From Phycisphaerae bacterium (GTDB lineage Bacteria; Planctomycetota; Phycisphaerae; Phycisphaerales; UBA1924): DNA of 64,000 bases. Positions 60,170 to 64,000 of this stretch are shown here, in pieces (position 1 is the first letter of the stretch; the number at the start of each line of letters is the position of its first letter). A model generated the notes under the pieces. That model saw nothing but the letters and a program-made list of their open reading frames with translations, made no database searches and was not told where the DNA came from. Where the stretch lies: the NCBI GenBank assembly GCA_030432255.1, contig JAUIHS010000009.1, positions 62,001 to 126,000 on the forward strand, given 5' to 3'. Position numbers and translations under genes: made by a program.

Positions 60170-60811
60170 ATGCGTCACCCCCGGTCGTTTGTCGTTGCAT
60201 GCCTGCTGTCTGCGGGAGTTCCTGTTCACGCCGGCTTCGTCGGATCGTTGATGCATGGGGCTCACTACTACCCCAATCCGTCGACGGTACTCGGGGGCGA
60301 GGCCCAGGAACTGATTGAGCCTGCCGGGACCACGCTTGACAATGCGTTCGGCACCGCCGGAGATGAGGGCTACTACGTGGCGCACGTCTTCGATAGCCGG
60401 ATCGACATTGAGTTCGTTCGCTTTGCGGGGTCCTGGGCCTCTGCCTCATTCAACGGCTTCATCCTGCGTGAGGTCGGCGACAGCGCGCCGGACATCGTGC
60501 AGGTCGAACTCATGACCGCCTTCGACATGGCGGGACTGGTGCAGTCGGACATCACGTGGGGACCGGATGAGATCCGCGTGAACATCGCGGGCATCTCCAC
60601 GTCGCTCGACTCGTCCTGCTCACTCATCGTGACGTTTGCCCCGGCGTGCGAAGGGGATGTGACGGGTGACGGGCTGGTCAACTTCGAGGATCTGAATGAG
60701 GTCCTCGACAACTGGAACACGGCCGGCCCTGACGGTGACGCCAACGGCGACGGCGCCGTCAACTTCGAGGACCTCAACGAGGTGCTCGACGCCTGGGCCA
60801 CCAGTTGCTGA
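60170..60811 (+). CDS. Secreted protein with C-terminal dockerin/EF-hand-like repeats
   Basis: 213 residues with a signal peptide (about 1-21, ending VHA). The middle is a beta-rich domain of unknown function. The C-terminus has two repeats beginning GDVTGDGLVNFEDL (near 162) and GDANGDGAVNFEDL (near 187), each with the calcium-binding DxxGDG loop and a following helix (LNEVLDNW, LNEVLDAW). Pairs of such repeats are the hallmark of secreted planctomycete proteins and may anchor or sort them. It is convergent with the Fur-like gene, 18 bases apart. Confidence 0.85.
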   Translation: MRHPRSFVVACLLSAGVPVHAGFVGSLMHGAHYYPNPSTVLGGEAQELIEPAGTTLDNAFGTAGDEGYYVAHVFDSRIDIEFVRFAGSWASASFNGFILREVGDSAPDIVQVELMTAFDMAGLVQSDITWGPDEIRVNIAGISTSLDSSCSLIVTFAPACEGDVTGDGLVNFEDLNEVLDNWNTAGPDGDANGDGAVNFEDLNEVLDAWATSC

Positions 60812-60829
60812 ACGCCTTCGGCCTCAGGA

Positions 60830-61315
60830 TCACTTGCCGGTGGACGGCGCCTTCTCCGCGAACACCTGGAAGCGATGCTCCTGGGCGACGAGTCCGTGCT
60901 CTGCGCAGATGCGATCGCGGATCGCGGCGAGTTCTGGAACATCGATCGGGATCACTTCGTTGGTGTCGACCAGGATCAGCAGTTCCTGGGGGCGTCTCCC
61001 GTAGGCGAGTTGATAGTGGGCCTGTTCCGCATCGACGAGCACCTGTTGGATGATTCCAGCTTCCTGGAGGAGTTTGAGCGTGCGGTAGATCGTCGCCTTG
61101 CTGACCCGGCGTCCCTCACCGCGGAGCGCATCCTGCAACTGCTCCACTTGGAAGAGATCGTCCATCCGCACCAGCGCATCGAGAATGAGCGCCCGCTCAG
61201 GCGTGTACTTCTGCCCCAGTGAGCGGAGATGTCTTCGGAAGACGGCGCACAGCGGCTCGAAGATCGTGATGTCTTCGAGATTCGAGCGTGCCGAAGAGGC
61301 GGGGCGCAGATCCAT
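60830..61315 (-). CDS. Fur-family transcriptional regulator, altered metal site
   Basis: 161 residues. The DNA-binding part is typical of Fur: LRSLGQKYTPERALILDALVRM, then the recognition helix RRVSKATIYRTLKLLQEAG near 76-94. The metal-sensing part is degenerate: where Fur has HHHHLICxxCG, this protein reads RRPQELLILVDTNEV, and the second CxxC is also missing. Only one His near the end (EHRF) remains. It is therefore Fur-like but unlikely to bind structural zinc the normal way. GGAG lies 9 bases before the ATG. It may be transcribed with tRNA-Val just upstream. Confidence 0.85.
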   Translation of the reverse strand: MDLRPASSARSNLEDITIFEPLCAVFRRHLRSLGQKYTPERALILDALVRMDDLFQVEQLQDALRGEGRRVSKATIYRTLKLLQEAGIIQQVLVDAEQAHYQLAYGRRPQELLILVDTNEVIPIDVPELAAIRDRICAEHGLVAQEHRFQVFAEKAPSTGK

Positions 61316-61398
61316 AGGCGAAACTCCAGCACGGCGCGGGGCACCTGCCCCGACTTGAGAACCACTTCCCCCACCCCCCCACACACACCCGGTCAGAA

Positions 61399-61471
61399 TG
61401 GGCATGCCCGGACTCGAACCGGGAACCCCTCGCTTGTAAGGCGAGTGCTCTAGCCATTGAGCTACACGCCC
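61399..61471 (-). tRNA. tRNA-Val(TAC)
   Basis: A 73-base cloverleaf on the minus strand from GGGCGTG to the discriminator A. The anticodon arm CTCGC-CTTACAA-GCGAG gives anticodon TAC (UAC), the T arm is CCCGG-TTCGAGT-CCGGG, and the acceptor has one G-T pair. CCA is not encoded. It lies 83 bases upstream of the Fur-like gene on the same strand. Confidence 0.97.
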
Positions 61472-61492
61472 CCATTCCGCTGGATATTGTAG

Positions 61493-62962
<1,470 letters not shown>

Positions 62963-62985
62963 CCGAACCAGTTCCGGAGACGGCA

Positions 62986-63846
62986 TTGCCGAATGACTCC
63001 ATGTCGATCAGCGTCGCGCTCGAAACCACGCTTCTTGTTCACGGCATCCCTGTCGCGGAGGCGCCTGCGCTCAACCGGGAACTGGGTGAGATCATCCGTG
63101 CCAACGGGGCCGAACCGGCGCTCATCGGTGTGCACCATGGAACACCCGTTGCGGGCATGACTGATGGGCAACTCGACGACCTGCTCGCCGCGGATCATGT
63201 ACCCAAGCTGAACTCCGCGAACCTGGGCGTGGCGCTGCATGGAGGCGGGCATGGTGCGACGACGGTCAGTGCCACCATGGAGATCGCGGCGGGGCACGGC
63301 ATTCGTGTCTTCGCGACGGGAGGACTGGGCGGCGTGCACTCCGGCTTCGGCGAGCACCTCGACATCAGTGCCGACCTGGCTGCGTTCACGCGCTTTCCGG
63401 TCGCCGTGGTGACGGCGGGCGTCAAGTCCATCCTGGATGTCGCTTCAACGCGTGAGGCGCTGGAGACACTCGGCATTCCCGTGATCGGCTGGAAGACGGA
63501 GTCCTTTCCCGCGTTCTATCTGCGCGAGACAGACCTCGCTGTCGATGCCACCTTCACGGACATCGACGATCTCGCCGGGTATGTCGCTGACGAGTTGGAG
63601 CGGACCGGCCGCGGCATCGTGATTGCGAATCCGGTGCCTGAGGCGGATGAACTGGCGCGGGGCGACTGGGAGCGCTGGCTCGCCGAGGCGCGGGAGCGGG
63701 CGGCGGGTGCGGCGGGGCGCGATGCGACGCCGGCCCTGCTGGCGGCCCTTCATGAGCTGTCCGGGGGCGAGACGCTGCGTTGCAATCTGGCGCTGGTGCG
63801 TCACAACGCCGCCGTCGCGGCCCAGCTCTGCAAGTCCTTACAGTAA
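62986..63846 (+). CDS. psuG: Pseudouridine-5'-phosphate glycosidase
   Basis: 286 residues. PsuG cleaves pseudouridine 5'-phosphate reversibly to uracil and ribose 5-phosphate. Family motifs: ALETTLLVHGIP near 11-22, HHGTPVAGM near 49, FATGGLGGVHSG near 108-119, VTAGVKSILDV near 143 (the catalytic Lys region) and the late IANPVPE. The TTG at 62986 has GGAG 6 bases upstream; ATG 63001 is an alternative. No psuK kinase is next to it. The last gene of the window. Confidence 0.93.
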   Translation: MPNDSMSISVALETTLLVHGIPVAEAPALNRELGEIIRANGAEPALIGVHHGTPVAGMTDGQLDDLLAADHVPKLNSANLGVALHGGGHGATTVSATMEIAAGHGIRVFATGGLGGVHSGFGEHLDISADLAAFTRFPVAVVTAGVKSILDVASTREALETLGIPVIGWKTESFPAFYLRETDLAVDATFTDIDDLAGYVADELERTGRGIVIANPVPEADELARGDWERWLAEARERAAGAAGRDATPALLAALHELSGGETLRCNLALVRHNAAVAAQLCKSLQ

Positions 63847-64000
63847 CCTGATTTATGCTTTTTTCTTGACAACCGGTGCCTTTCTCCACTTTGACGTGCG
63901 CATGAATGGGTGACGTTGTCTCTCTGACAGTGCACAGGGCATCCGTGTTCAGAAAGGACGCCCGAAAAATTCCATCTCGAAAGCTTCCCTCCTACCGATC
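63847..64000. other. Right-hand end, no gene seen
   Basis: A TTGACA-like hexamer (63866-63871) is present, but there is no acceptable -10 at 16-18 bases. A T6 run at 63859-63864 follows the psuG stop without a stem. A purine-rich AGAAAGGA near 63952 has no start codon close by. Confidence 0.5.

Noticed and set aside
63866-63894. Sigma-70 promoter after psuG
   Set aside because: TTGACA is present, but no -10 box is found at 16-18 bases, and there is no gene before the window ends.

Overview
The window looks like a chromosomal segment of a marine planctomycete of the Phycisphaerae type. This is an inference. It rests on high G+C, a secreted protein ending in two dockerin/EF-hand-like repeats (60170-60811), a lipoprotein peptidase of the HExxH type common in planctomycetes (43295-44344), a Kdo transferase implying a Gram-negative envelope, and several large secreted or membrane proteins without close familiar relatives. 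No rRNA, CRISPR array, insertion sequence, prophage or origin is visible. Three tRNA genes are present: Phe(GAA), Arg(CCG) and Val(TAC).

Layout. 1-9.7 kb is mostly minus strand: a truncated sodium:alanine symporter, a DAACS symporter, an NAD(P)-binding epimerase, trxB, a 766-residue secreted protein and a UbiD-family decarboxylase, with one unknown plus-strand gene at 529. 9.8-12.2 kb is an ABC exporter pair. 12.2-19.3 kb (minus) holds a BNR propeller protein with a MoaD/ThiS carrier, an M16 peptidase pair (one active, one inactive) and a copper-type P-ATPase. 19.4-22.0 kb is a translationally coupled trio resembling GspL (fused PilM-PilN), GspM/PilO and a small membrane protein. 21.9-24.6 kb holds an HslV-like peptidase, nadD, tRNA-Phe and a ketoacyl synthase. 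24.7-26.6 kb is an ECF sigma factor, a putative anti-sigma factor and a secreted protein. 26.6-34.7 kb is an unusual oligopeptide-type ABC importer with three permeases carrying large extra segments.

34.7-46.6 kb: a glycosyltransferase-like gene, a secreted protein, queE-queD, a PilZ protein, a membrane-anchored TPR protein, valS, the metallopeptidase lipoprotein, a GNAT acetyltransferase, a candidate small RNA and an MFS protein. 46.6-64.0 kb: tRNA-Arg, a TPR-sulfotransferase, xseB with an enlarged prepilin peptidase, an OmpA lipoprotein, recG, polX, the Kdo transferase, proB, an esterase, thiL-tsaE-yacG, the dockerin-like protein, a Fur-family regulator, tRNA-Val, gdhA and psuG. The last 154 bases hold no gene.

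Two features cut across the window. First, at least fourteen genes lack a Shine-Dalgarno sequence but carry a TANNNT-like -10 hexamer exactly 6-7 bases before the start codon, which points to widespread leaderless transcription. Second, several conserved inner-membrane families (three importer permeases, the prepilin peptidase, the DAACS symporter) carry unusually long inserted segments. The only clear intergenic stretch over 300 bases (44927-45336) contains a candidate small RNA with a promoter, hairpins, a repeated C-rich motif and an intrinsic terminator.
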